A stretch of DNA of 64,000 bases from Stomoxys calcitrans (taxonomy: Eukaryota; Arthropoda; Insecta; Diptera; Muscidae): positions 44,402,260-44,466,259 of the forward strand of contig NC_081553.1 in assembly GCF_963082655.1 (NCBI RefSeq), read 5' to 3'. This document shows, piece by piece, positions 35,121 through 46,669 of the stretch (position 1 is the first letter of the stretch; each line of letters begins with the position of its first letter). The translations under genes and the position numbers were made by a program. The notes under the pieces were generated by a model. The model did no database searches, was not told the origin of the DNA, and saw nothing but the letters and a program-made list of their open reading frames with translations.

Positions 35121-36220
35121 ACCAATAAAAAGGGCGTTAAGTTCGGCCGGGCCGAACTTTGGATACCCACCACCTCGCGCATATATGTAAACCACCTTTC
35201 ATCAAAATCCAGTGAAAATTTCATACCTTATGTCCCATAGCAGTTCGATCCAGATCCGATTTGGACCAAATACTAATAAATACAAGTCATTGTTCAATTA
35301 TGTATAACAAAATATTGGTCTTTTTAGTAGCTATATCTTAAATTAAACTGAACTGAACCATATACAACATGGATGTCCAAAAGCCCAAAATTAGTCAATG
35401 TATCAAATTTCAGTTAAATCGGATTATAAATGTGTCTTTTTTGGTGCCAAGACTATAAATCGAGATATCGGTCTATATGACAGCTATATCCAAATCTTGA
35501 TCGATCTGAGTGAAATTGAAGAAGGATGTCGAAAGGCCCAACACAACTCACTGTCCCAAATTTCAGCAAAATCGGATATTAAATGTGGCTATTATGGGCC
35601 TGAGACCATAAATCGAGAGCTCGGTCTATATGACAGCTATATCCAAATCTACACCGATCTGAGCCAAATTGAAGAAGGATGTCAAGGGGCCTAACATAAC
35701 TCACTGTCCCAAATTTCAGCAAAATCGGATAATAAATGCGCCTTTTATGGACCCAAAACCTTTAATCGAGAGATCGATCTATATGGCAGCTATATCGAAA
35801 TCTTAGCCGATCTAGGCAAAATTAAGGATGGATTTCGAAGGGCTTATCTAAACTGACTTAACCAAATTTCGGCAAAATCGGACAATAATTGCGCCTTTTA
35901 TGGGCGCAAGACCTTAAATCGAGAGATCGGTCTATATGGCAGCTATATCGAAATCTGGACCGATCTAAGTAAAATTGAAAAAGGATATCGAGGGGCTTAA
36001 CTTAACGGACTTAACCAAATTTCGGCAAAATCGGACAATAATTGCGCCTTTTATGGCCGCAAGACCATAAATCGAGAGATCGGTCTATATGGCAGCTATA
36101 TCCAAACCTGAATCGATCTGATCCAAATTAAGGAATGATGTCGAGTGGGCTAACATAACTCTCTGTCCCAAATTTCAGCAAAATCGAATAATAAATGTGG
36201 CTTTTATGGGCCTTAAACCC
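35121..36220 (-). mobile_element. Family A Helentron-like element, cut by gap
   Basis: 3' end at left: AATAAAAAGGGCGTTAAGTT, hairpin GTTCGGCC/GGCCGAAC and ATACCCACCACCTCG. A units follow (GGTCTATATGGCAGCTATAT). The copy runs into the assembly gap, so the 5' end is not seen. Confidence 0.85.
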
Positions 36221-36420
36221 NNNNNNNNNNNNNNNNNNNNNNNNNNNNNNNNNNNNNNNNNNNNNNNNNNNNNNNNNNNNNNNNNNNNNNNNNNNNNNNN
36301 NNNNNNNNNNNNNNNNNNNNNNNNNNNNNNNNNNNNNNNNNNNNNNNNNNNNNNNNNNNNNNNNNNNNNNNNNNNNNNNNNNNNNNNNNNNNNNNNNNNN
36401 NNNNNNNNNNNNNNNNNNNN
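36221..36420. other. Assembly gap (200 N)
   Basis: Exactly 200 N. The left side is family A (minus orientation) and the right side family B (plus orientation), so at least one element end is hidden here and the true gap size is unknown. Confidence 0.98.
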
Positions 36421-37224
36421 TTTTTTCGATTGGAATGAAGTTTTGCAGCACGTGTTTTGCTATGTCTTCCAACAACTGTGCCAAATTAGGTTCAAATCGG
36501 TCAATAACCTGATATAGCTGCCATATAAACCGATCTTGGATCTTGATTCTTGAGCCACTAGAAGGCGCAATTATTATCCGATTTGAATGAAATTTTGCAT
36601 GAGGTTTTTTCTTTATGACTTCCAACAACTGTGCCGAATATGGTTGAAATCGGCTAATAACCTGATATAGTTGTCATATAAACCTAAATGGGACCTTGAC
36701 TTCTTGAGCGTCTAGAGGACGGAATTCTTATCTGAATTGGTTGAAATTTTGCATGAATAGTTCTTGTATGACTCCCAACAACTGTGCCAATTATGGTCTA
36801 AATCGGTTCATAACCTGATATAGCTGCCATATAAACCGATATTGAATCTTGACTTCTTGAGTCACTAGAGAGCGTAATTACTATCCGATTTGGCTGAAAT
36901 TTTCTACAACGGCTTCTCCCATGACCTTCAGTATACATTTCAAATATGATCCGAATCGGTCTATAGCCTAATACAGCTTCCATATAAACCGATCTTTCTA
37001 TATTACTTCTTGAGACCCTAAAAGGCGCAATTCTTACTCGAATTGGCAGAAATTTTACACAATGACTTACTTTGGTCTCCAACATTCAATTCAATTATGA
37101 TCCGAATCAGACCACAACTTGATATAGCTCCAATATTATACCAATTCTTTTCTTTTATCCTTTGTTTGCTTCAATGGAGATATCGGGAAAAGAACTCGAC
37201 AAATGCAATCTATGGTGGAAGGTA

Positions 37225-37835
37225 AAGGGTGATTTTTTTGAGGTTAGGATTTTCATGCATTAGTATTTGACAGATCACGTGGGATTTCAGACATGGTGTC
37301 AAAGAGAAAGATGCTCAGTATGCTTTGACATTTTATCATGAATAGACTTACTAACGAGCAACGCTTGCAAATCATTGAATTTTATTACCAAAATCAGTGT
37401 TCGGTTCGAAATGTGTTAAAATTTTGACAAATTTTGTTCAGCGATGAGGCTCATTTCTGGTTGAATGGCTACGTAAATAAGCAAAATTGCCGCATTTGGA
37501 GTGAAGAGCAACCAGAAGCCGTTCAAGAACTGCCCATGCATCCCGAAAAAATGCACTGTTTGGTGTGGTTTGTACGCTGGTGGAATCATTGGACCGTATT
37601 TTTTTCAAAGATGCTGTTGGACGCAACGTTACGGTGAATGAACACATTTCGAACCGAACACTGATTTTGGTAATAAAAATTCAATGATTTGCAAGCGTTG
37701 CTCGTTAGTAAGTCTATTCATGATGAAATGTCAAAGCATACTGAGCATCTTTCTCTTTGACACCATGTCTGAAATCCCACGTGATCTGTCAAATACTAAT
37801 GCATGAAAATCCTAACCTCAAAAAAAATCACCCTT
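37225..37835. mobile_element. Fold-back Tc1/mariner-like element with 193-bp inverted arms
   Basis: 611 bp. Arms at 37225-37417 and 37641-37835 are near-perfect inverted repeats starting AAGGGTGATTTTTTTGAGGT. They are flanked by TA at 37223-37224 and 37836-37837; the uninterrupted B copy at 7050 reads GGAAGGTATATAAG, confirming a TA TSD. Each arm includes the first 25 or so codons of the transposase (MNRLTNEQRLQIIEFYYQN in the left arm). The centre holds a transposase fragment. This is an internally deleted copy with a duplicated, inverted end. Confidence 0.88.
37434..37640 (+). pseudogene. Tc1/mariner transposase fragment (catalytic core piece)
   Basis: Encodes LFSDEAHFWLNGYVNKQNCR then IWSEEQPEAVQEL. 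The SDE of FSDEAHF is the second catalytic Asp region of DDE/D transposases. After MHPEK one extra A shifts the frame; the next frame continues with GGIIGPYFFKDAVGRNV. The N-terminal DNA-binding region is almost wholly deleted and the third catalytic residue region is absent, so it is dead. Confidence 0.85.
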
Positions 37836-37875
37836 TATATAAGATTCGGCCCGGCCGAACTTAGCTTTAACTTGT

Positions 37876-38149
37876 TCTTTCTATTTTCTCCCACTGATAT
37901 AACTTCCATATAAACATGTCTCCCGATTTGACGTTTTTAGCCTCTGGTAACGCAATTGTTGTTCGATTTGGCTGAAATTTTGCGAGAAGTGTTTTGGTAT
38001 GACTTCAAACATTCATGCTTAGTATTATCCAAATAGGTATATAACCATATACTATAAACTGTTCTCCGGGTAACCCTTCTATTTCCTCAAAATGTTTTAA
38101 TCTTTGCCTAGTTTGCCAAAAATTTTTTTACCTAAAGTCCACTATTCCC
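37876..38149 (+). mobile_element. Decayed family B fragment
   Basis: Recognisable B words (CATATAAACATGTCTCCCGAT, GGCTGAAATTTTGCG, ATAACCATATAC) without ends. It sits between the B copy and the E copy. Confidence 0.6.
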
Positions 38150-39062
38150 TCTACTATGTTGAATATCAGTTTCCGACCCTACAAAGTATATATATTTCGG
38201 ATCGTCGCAAAATTCTTAGACGATTTAACGATGTCCGTGTGTCTGTCCGTCCGTGTGTTGTAATCACTCAAGAGCCTTAAAAAATTGCGATATTGAGCTG
38301 CAATTTGGTACAGATAAGTTTTTTTGATGCATGGTGGTTAGGTTCTTGAAGGGGTCAAATCGGACCATATTTGGATATAGCTGCTTCATAGACCGATTTT
38401 CTGATAAAGGGTCTGAAGACCATAAAAACTTTATATTTCATCCGATTTTGCTGAAATTTGAAACAGTGAGTACCTTATGGCCTCCCATCAACCGACTTAA
38501 ATATGGTTCAGATCGGACTATATTTAGATATAGATATATGGTTCCGATCGGATTATATTTAGATATAGCTACCATATAGACCGACCTCCAAATAATGGGT
38601 CTGAAGCCCATAAAATCTTTATTTTTTAACCGATTTTGCTGAAATTTGAAAATGTGGGTTCTTTTAAGCTTCCCAATATCTGCCCCATATATGGTTCAGA
38701 TCGGACTATATTTAGATATAGCTGCCATATAGACCGATCTGCCGATAATGGGACTGAAGCCCATAAAAGCTTTATTTATTACCCGATTTCGCTGAAATTT
38801 GAAACAATAAGTTTTTCTGAGCCTCACGATATCCGGCCTTAATATGGTTCAGATCGGTATAAAATTGGATATATCTGCCAAAAAGACTAATATTTTGTTC
38901 TATAAAACTGAATAGTGACATATATATTAGACCGCTCAATGTCCTTGCGGAATTTAGTTATCCAATTTTCACCGGATTGTGACGAAATGAGATTTGCATA
39001 TATACCCAAGGTAGTGGGTATTAAAAGTTCGGCCCGGCCGAACTTAATGCCTTTATACTTGT
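38150..39062 (+). mobile_element. Family E (A-related) Helentron-like element
   Basis: Units resemble A but with their own words (GGGTCTGAAGCCCATAAAA, GCTTTATTTATT). Landmarks CGATT lie at 38443, 38631 and 38784; the last two are 153 bp apart and the first gap is enlarged by a small duplication around 38510-38570. It has a short GTCCGTGTGTCTGTCCG microsatellite. The 3' end has GGTAGTGGGTAT, hairpin AAGTTCGGCC/GGCCGAACTT and CTTTATACTTGT. The TATACCC end is not recognisable. Confidence 0.78.
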
Positions 39063-39479
39063 TTTATTTCTTTGAGAACTTGTCTCACTTTGCAGATATG
39101 ATGTTTCGCAAGTTGTTTTGCTTTTTGAGCAATTTTGATAGTTGTAGTTGGGGGTAGTTTGAAACCCCTATACGATGGGGGTTAAACTAACATCGTCATT
39201 CACTTTGTAACGCCAAGAGCACAAAGTATTTGTTATAATTCTAATGTGGAACTTACCACACAGGTAAGCTGCCCTTAGAAGTTCTGAGGGGAGGTAAGTG
39301 TCTACGGTAATCCTGTTACAAGAAAAAGGGACCAAGATTGACCTGCACTTTGCCAAGTTAAAAAGCAATCAGAACCGTCACCGAACATGGTACCGAACAT
39401 TCCCTAAGATAAATACCCACCAATTGCGAGGGTTTAAAGAAAAAAACATAAAACCAATCTATTGAATTGATAGCCGACT
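39063..39479. other. Mostly unrecognised; remnant of a related element end
   Basis: About 39165-39220 (ACCCCTATACGATGGGGG, then ATCGTCATTC and TTTGTAACGCC) resembles the 5' leader of family B but differs at the end itself. It may mark another subfamily. Nothing gene-like is seen. Confidence 0.4.
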
Positions 39480-39681
39480 TTTTGTTTTTAACAATTTTTT
39501 TTAACAGCTTGTGACTCTGTAATTGCATTCTTTCTTCTGTCAGTTATCAGCTGTTACTTTTAGCTTGCTTTAGAAAAAAAGTGTAAAAAAAGTATATTTG
39601 ATTAAAGTTCATTCAAAGTTTTATTAAAAATGCATTTACTTTCTTTTAAAAAAATCCGCAATTACTTTTTGGGCAACTCAA
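39480..39681 (+). mobile_element. Mariner-type MITE, copy 2 (left end lost)
   Basis: Interior AACAGCTTGTGACTCTGTAA and TCTTCTGTCAGTTATCAGCT with the right terminal repeat ATTACTTTTTGGGCAACTCA. The left terminal repeat is replaced by unrelated sequence. Confidence 0.8.
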
Positions 39682-40929
39682 TATTTATCTTTTATGGTTT
39701 GTGGTTACTCTTTTCTTCAATTAGTACCATTTGTTTCAATGGTAATGAATGGCATTAACAAAATTTAAAATGCCTGCAAATTATGTTAAGCATCAATTCA
39801 TTTGAATGAAACATCGCTTAGTACAACATGACCACTCCACATGATTTTCCATTTTGTTTATTAGCAGAAGTATTTGTGTGTAATCAATTACCGAGCTAAT
39901 GTAATGGATTCCAGTTCCCACACCCCACCATGGTTGCAGAATGTATGGCTTATAGCTCATCACTATCACCATCGCCATCATCATCATCATCATCAGCGTC
40001 GTCGCGCTGGTAATTTCCCATTCATTTGCACAACAAAATGCCATAAATAGACAGTTTAACCTTTTAACTTTGGGTTTTCGATTACAACAAAACAATGTTA
40101 ATAAAATTAACTGCTTATCTGCTGTGGCGTGTAACATCGTCGTCACTGCCGTCACCGCCGATGAGCAGAAAGGCTATTTTGCCAGACCGCGCTTCTTCCG
40201 TTCCCCAAAATGGCCAAGCAGGAGAAGAAGCCATGCCACTTGAAATGATGCAACCACCAAACCCCAAGTATCACTGTGATTAAATACTTAACACTTTAAC
40301 CTGTTCTCCATGGCGTTGGGGTAATGCTGGCAGTAATGATTACCAAATCTTCCTCAGAGCTCAGGGGACAGGTTTGCTGGTTAGCTTCTACTCGTATGAC
40401 GGGAATGTAGCCAACGGTACGGTCATCTCTATATCCATCATCAGCATCAGAGTAAAAGGCAAATGAAGAAAATTCAAGGAAATTAATTGGTTTTTAATTA
40501 CAGAAACAAGATATTTTAGCTCAAAAATTCAAATCAAATAGCAAAGCCAGTTGCATTGTCTACTGTCTTAAAATAGGCTTTTCAAGTGAAGCGCAAATAA
40601 ATTTAAAATATAACACATGATACTACGGCTGCTGCTGCTGCTGCTGCTTGTTTTGGGAATATTTCATATGTGTGATTAATTGAGGCCAGTACGCGTAACG
40701 CATAACGCATTTATTTGGCTTTAACTTGTAATATCCAAATCGGGGAAGTTATGAAACTGGTCATTGGGATCTCTTTAGCATCGGTGGAGTGTTAAGTCAG
40801 TTTGGATTCATATTTCATATTTACAAAAGAATAAAGTGTGGTATAGGTATATATATATAACCAATTAAAATTATTTTCGTAACCAGCGTATTGTAAAGAA
40901 AGGGTACCACTTTCAAGATCTAAGGATCA
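39682..40929. other. No gene recognised; simple repeats
   Basis: Holds ATCATCATCATCATCATCAG at about 39977 and a CTG run at 40629-40648. Frames at 39793-40155 (minus, 120 codons, driven by the ATC/ATG repeat) and 40095-40283 have no recognisable domain. Confidence 0.45.
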
Positions 40930-41333
40930 TTTAATCTTCATGGCCAGGCCGAGTCTTGGGAGCCCACCACCATGGAATATGCTAAAAATTTATACAAAAT
41001 ATGCTAAAAATTTATACAAATACACACCAACTTTTGTCAAACCAGCAAAAAATAAAGCTTCTAGGAACAGAACCGGCAACATCGAGAGTCCAGTTTACAT
41101 GGGAGCTATATCAGATTATTAACTGATTTGAACAGTTTTTGGCACAGTAGATGGAAGTCGTAATAAAACACCGCATGCAAAATTTCAGCCAAATCGGACA
41201 AAAATTGCGTCTTGTAAAGACTCAAGAAGTCAAATTGGGAGATCGGTTTTTAACCTGATAAACCTGGTTAAAGACCGATTTTGACTGTACTTTGCACAGT
41301 TATTGGAAGTTACGACGGAACACCACAACAAAA
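40930..41333 (-). mobile_element. Decayed family B element
   Basis: Degraded hairpin (GGCCAGGCCGAGTC), CCCACCACCATGG, then B units (CATGGGAGCTATATCAGATT, CAAAATTTCAGCCAAATCGG). It is interrupted at 41334 by family A. Confidence 0.65.
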
Positions 41334-42429
41334 ACAAGTAAAAAGGCGTTAAGTTCGGCCGGGCCGAACTTTGGATACCCACCACCTCGGGTATATATGT
41401 AAACCACCTTTCGTCAAAATCCGGTGAAAAATGCATACTTTATGCCCCATAGCGGCTATATCGAAATATGTTTCGATTTGGACCAAATACTAATAAGTAC
41501 AAGTCATTGTTCAATTGTGTATAATAAAATATTGGTCTTTTAAGTAGCTATATCTAAAAATAAACCGATTTGAACCATGTACTACACGGATGTCGAAACG
41601 CTTAGCATAAGTCACCGAGAAAAATTTGAGTGAAATCGTATTATAAATGCGACTTTTATGGGATCAAGACTATAAATCGAGATATCGGTCAATATGGCGG
41701 ATCTGGACGGATCTGGGTCAAATTTGAAAATGAGGTCGAAGGGCCTAACACAACTCACTGTCCCAAATTTCAGCAAAATCGGATAATAAATGTGGCTTTT
41801 ATGGGCCCAAGACCCTAAATCGGAGGATTGGTCTATATGGCAGCTATATCCAAATCTGGACCGATCTGGGCCAAATTGACGAAGGATGTCGAGGGGCCTA
41901 ACACAACTCACTGTCCCAAATTTCAGCAAAATCGGATAATAAATGTGGCTGTTATGGGCCTAAGACCCTAAATCGGAGGATCGGTCTATATGGCAGCTGT
42001 TTGCAAATCTGGACCGATCTGGGCCAAATTGACGAAGGATGTCGAGGAGCCTAACATAACTCACTGTCTTAAATTTCAGCAAAATCGGATAATAAATGTG
42101 GCTTTTATGGGCCTAAGACCCTAAATCGGCGGATCGGTCTATATGGGGGCTATATCAATATATAGTCCGATATAGCCCATCTTCGAACTTAACCTGCTTA
42201 TGGACAAAAAAAGAATCTGTGCAAAGTTTCAGCTCAATATCTCTATTTTTGAAGACTGTAGCGTGATTTCAACAGACAGACGGACAGACGGACGGACATG
42301 TCTAGATCGTCTTAGATTTTCACGCTGATCAAGAATATATATACTTTATAGGGTCGGATATGGATATTTCGATGTGTTGCAAACGGAATGACAAAATGAA
42401 TATACCCCCATCCTTCGGTGGTGGGTATA
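41334..42429 (-). mobile_element. Family A Helentron-like element, complete ends
   Basis: 1096 bp: ACAAGTAAAAAGGCGTTAAG at left and GGTGGTGGGTATA at right (42429). The hairpin GTTCGGCC/GGCCGAAC and ATACCCACCACC at the left match GGTGGTGGGTAT at the right exactly. The microsatellite (GACAGACGGACAGACGG) is at about 42273. Confidence 0.9.
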
Positions 42430-43858
42430 AAAAGGGCATTTAGTTCATTCGGGCCGAACTTTGGATACCCACCACCTCGGGTGTATATGTAAACCTTCTT
42501 TCGCCACAACCTGGTGAAAATTGGATAAATTATGCCCCCAAATTCGGCACCGACATTGAGTGGTCTAATAAATTTAAATCACTGTTGAATTTTGTATTTC
42601 AAATTTGAACAAAAACCGGGTAATAAATAAAGCTTTTATGAGCTTCAGACCCTTTACCGGTGTATCGGTCTATATGACAGCTATATAAAAATACAGTCCG
42701 ATATGTACCATATTTGGGTCAGATGACGGGTGGCCTAAAACTACTCACTATTTAAAATTTCAGCGAAATCGGATAAAAAATAACGCTTTTATGGGCTTCA
42801 GACCCTTTATTGGCAGATCGCTCTGTATGGAAGCTATACCTAAATATTGTCCGATACAAGCCATATTAGGGACGAACGTCTGAAGACCTAAAAGTACCCA
42901 TTATTTCAAATTTCAACGAAATCAGGTAATAAATAGAGCTTTTAAGGGCTTCAGACCCTTTATTGGCAGATTGGTCAATATGGCAGCTATATCTAAATAT
43001 TGTCCGATATGAACGATATTTGGATCCTATGTTGGTTAGGCTAAAACTACTCACTGTTTCAAATTTCAGCGAAATCGGATTAAAAATAAAGCTTTTAAGG
43101 GCTTCAGACCCTCTATTAGCAGATCGCTCTGTATGGAAGCTATACCCAAATATTGTCCGATACAAACCATATTTTGAACGGACGTTGGGAGACCCAAAAG
43201 TACCCACTGTTTCAAATTTCAACGAAATCGGGTAATAAATAAAGCTCTTATGGTCTTCAGACACTTTATCGGGAGATCTGCACCATATTTGGGTCGGATG
43301 TTAGGTGGCTTAAAACTGCAAACTATTCCAAATTTCAGCGAAATCGGATGAAAAATAAAGCTTTTATGGTCTTCAGACCCTTTATCGGGAGTTCGGTCTA
43401 TATGACAGCTATATGTAAATATACTCCGATCTGAACCATATTTGGATCAGATCGGAGTAAATAACCCACTGTTGCAAATTGCAGCGAAATCGGATTAAAA
43501 AAAAGCTTTTATGGCCTTCAGACCCTTTAGCGGGAGATCGGTCTATATGGCAGCTACACCTAAATATAGTCCGATATGGGACATATTGGGTCAGATGTTG
43601 GGAGGCCTAAGACTATTCACTGTTTTAAATTTCAGCGAAATCGGATGAAAAATAAAGCATTTATGGGCATTGGACCCTTAATCGGAAAATCGGTCTATAT
43701 AGCAGCTATATCCAAATATGGTCAGATTTGGCCTGTTCACGAACATAATCAGCGTGCATCAAAAAGACGTATCTGTGCCAAATTTCAGCTCAATATCTCA
43801 ATTTTTGAAGGCTGTAGAGTGATTACAACAGACGGACGGACAGACGGATAGAGGGATA
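42430..43858 (-). mobile_element. Family E Helentron-like element
   Basis: Joined directly to the 5' end of the A element. Its 3' end is AAAAGGGCATTTAGTTCATT with a decayed hairpin (CATTCGGGCCGAAC) and ATACCCACCACCTCGGG. Units carry GGGCTTCAGACCCTTTAT and ATAAAGCTTTTA. A short GACGGACGGACAGACGG microsatellite is near 43830. The TATACCC end is lost at about 43858. Confidence 0.8.
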
Positions 43859-44111
43859 AATTTACGAACTAAGCCCCATTTCCCTCTAGGAAGCGCAGTT
43901 TATGAGATACAGCCAATTTTAAGTTTTAACGCTGAAATTTCGATTTTTGGTATGGTTTTTACCAAATTTTTAACTTTTTGATGGAGTCCCTTTAAGGTGC
44001 ATAGTTTGGAAGATTCAGCCAATTTAAAGTTTTCATGTTGAAATTAGATTTTTGATAGGTTTTCCATGAAATTTTGAAATTTTTGATAGATGTAGTCACG
44101 AATTTTAACAT
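43859..44111. repeat. Two imperfect 106-bp tandem units, unclassified
   Basis: AGCCAATTTTAAGTTTT at 43911 and AGCCAATTTAAAGTTTT at 44017 head two imperfect copies, 106 bp apart. They do not match A, B, C, D or E. Confidence 0.55.
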
Positions 44112-44606
44112 ACTAGCTGACCCGGGCCCTCTCCGCTGGACCTTGGAATATTTACTTTCGACAATTTAAAATCTTTTAGTGAAATTCCATGCTAACTTGA
44201 CCAACAGTTTTACAATATAAGTTCCTTTATCTGAATCCCACATGATCTTTTTTAGTCTACGAATTACAGTTTGGATGTAAGGTGTACTTCATTCTTAAAA
44301 TACTGCATTTCAGTTCGATATTCTCATGATGTCTGATTTAGTGGTGTTTTCGGGGGAGAGGTGATCCCGCAGACACTTGGCCCTGAAAAAATACCACCAC
44401 AACATCGTGCTCTTCTCTCAAATACCATTTATTTACACCCCATATTGCCATTGCCTTAAGAGGAGTTTACAGGATATGGCGTCCACCAAACACATGGCCC
44501 CAAAATAGGTTCTCAAATTCGTTTTATAATCTCAAATACCTTTCATTTGAGGCACATATTGGCATGGTCGAAATATATATTCTCTTTGGGGGCATTTTGG
44601 GAAAAT

Positions 44607-44994
44607 GGGTATCAATTCTTGCTCTACCCCCCCAATACCTTTCGTTTAAGCTCCACATTGACATGGTCGGTAAATATGCCCGATTTAGGGGTGTTTTGGG
44701 GAGTGGGGTGGTCCCCCAAACACTAAGCCCGGAAAATATATCAGCAACGTGCTCTATTCTCATATATATATATATATAATTTATTTGAACTCCATATTGC
44801 CATTGCCCACAAAATTGGGTATCAATTCTTGCTCTACCCCCCAATACCTTTCGTTTAAGCTCCACATTGACATGGTCGGTAAATATGCCCGATTTAGGGG
44901 TGTTTTGGGGAGTGGGGTGGTCCCCCAAACACTAAGCCCGGAAAATATATCAGCAACATGCTCTATTCTCATATATCTATATATAATTTATTTA
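44607..44994 (+). repeat. Recent 210-bp tandem duplication in family C
   Basis: GGGTATCAATTCTTGCTCTA begins at 44607 and 44817. The copies are almost identical for about 180 bp through CATATATATATATA, whereas ordinary C units are clearly diverged. Confidence 0.85.
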
Positions 44995-45301
44995 TTAGTT
45001 CCACTCTCTTTACGACCCAAATTGTCTTTGTGAGCAAAAACGTCCTATTTAAGGATTGTTATGGTGGTGGGACGTCCCCTCGACAGTTGGTCCCTAATGT
45101 TGATATCAGATACGTGGTGTCCTCATACTTACCTTTAATTTGAGCCCCATATTTCCATAGTCGGCAAACATGACCGGCTTGGGGAGTGTTTTGGGGGATG
45201 GGCGGTCACTCAGTTAGTTGCCCTCGAAAATATATATCGGATTCGTGTTCCACTCTAAAAACCCTCGTATTTGAGCCTCATATTGCAAAAGTCAGCAAAT
45301 A

Positions 45302-45536
45302 ATGGGTTGCCCAAAAAGTAATTGCGGATTTTTCATAAAGTCGGCGTTGACAAATTTTTTCAATGGCTTGTGACTCTGTAATTGCATTCTTTCTTCTGTC
45401 AGTTATCAGCTGTTACTTTTAGCTTGCTTTAGAAAAAAAGTGTAAAAAAAGCATATTTGAATAAAGTTCATTCTAAGTTTTATTAAAAATGCATTTACTT
45501 TTTTTAAAATTCGCAATTACTTTTTGGGCAACCCAA
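45302..45536 (+). mobile_element. Mariner-type MITE, copy 3 (in family C)
   Basis: 235 bp with terminal repeats TGGGTTGCCCAAAAAGTAAT and ATTACTTTTTGGGCAACCCA. Family C copy 2 at about 17190 reads GCAAATACTTACTATTTGGG without the insert. Here GCAAATA precedes and TACTTACTATTTGGG follows, so TA was duplicated. Confidence 0.92.
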
Positions 45537-46669
45537 TACTTACTATTTGGGTGATGTTGTGGGGGTGGGGTGGCCCCATAGACACTTTTCCCTAATACTG
45601 ATATCAGATTCGTGCTTTACTCCCAAAGACCTTTAATTTGACCCCCATATGGCTATGGTCGTAAATTTGTTCCTTTGGGGGGATGTTTTTGGGGAAAGGC
45701 GGCCCCCCAAACACTTGGTCCAATATTTGGATATCAGATTCTAATTCTACACTCAAATACCTTTTATTTAAGCCCCATATTCCCATGGTCAGTAAATAAG
45801 TCCTGTTTGGCGGGAGTTTTGGGAAAGGGTCCACCCCCAGAAACGTGGTCCCATATTTGGATATCAGATTCGTATTCTACTCGCAAATACCTTTCATGTG
45901 AGATCAGATTTGTGCTTTACTCCCAAATACCTTTCATTTGAGCCCCATGTGGCTATGGTCATAAATGTGCCCCTTTGAGGGAGGTTTTTGGGGATAGGCG
46001 GCCCCCCAAACACTTGGTCTCATATTTGAATATCAGATTCTAATTCTACACTCAAATACCTTTTATTTAAGCCCCATATTCCCATGGTCAGTAAATAAGT
46101 CCTGTTTGGGGGGTGTTTTGGGGAAGGGGTGGACCGCCAGAAACGTGGTCCCACATTTGGATATCAGATTCGTATTCTACTCGCAAATACCTTTCATTTG
46201 AGTCCCATATTGCCGTGGTCGGTAAATATGTCCGATTTAGGGGTGTTTCGGGGGTTGGGGTGGTCCCCCTAGCACTTGGTTCGACAAATGTATATCAGAT
46301 ACAGTTTCTTATCCTAATACCTTTCATTTGAATCCCATATTGTCGTGATTGGTCTAAATATATTTTTGGTAGGTTTTAGGGTGGGGCGGCCCCCTAGGTA
46401 CCCCATCCGAAATTTGGATACCAAATTTTTATTTTTAGGATACTTTATGAGAGCACACAAAATTTCGCTTAAATCGCACCACCCATCTGAACTGGCGTTT
46501 TTGAAAATTAGGGTAAGGGGGAGGGTCCGCCCCCCTTCAGATATCAAAAAATGTAGTACCCTATTTTCACCACGAGATCATTGTGCACCATCTGTGAAAA
46601 TTTCAAGAAAATCGATTCAGTCGTTTCTGAGTCTATAAGGAACACACAAACATACAAACAAACAATTGT

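Larger units (their letters stand above)
36421..37875 (+). mobile_element. Family B Helentron-like element hosting a Tc1/mariner derivative
   Basis: B units start just after the gap and continue to CTATGGTGGAAGG at 37222. Sequence resumes after the inserted element with TATATAAGATTCGGCCCGG and the hairpin. It ends TTTAACTTGT near 37875. The 5' end lies in or beyond the gap. Confidence 0.85.
44112..46666 (+). mobile_element. Family C repeat element, copy 3
   Basis: Starts ACTAGCTGACCCGGGCCC. Tandem units are about 130 bp: AAATAC landmarks at 45755 and 45885 are 130 apart, at 46054 and 46185 are 131 apart. The tail ends ACAAACATACAAACAAACAA. It contains a recent tandem duplication (44607-44994) and a mariner-type MITE (45302-45536). 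A family A element begins just after it at 46670. Confidence 0.82.

Noticed and set aside
36128..36628. Frames of 105-166 codons spanning the gap
   Set aside because: They consist largely of N translated as X plus repeat units on either side.
40629..40648. CTG run as a coding poly-Gln/Leu tract
   Set aside because: Short, surrounded by stops in all frames; an ordinary simple repeat.
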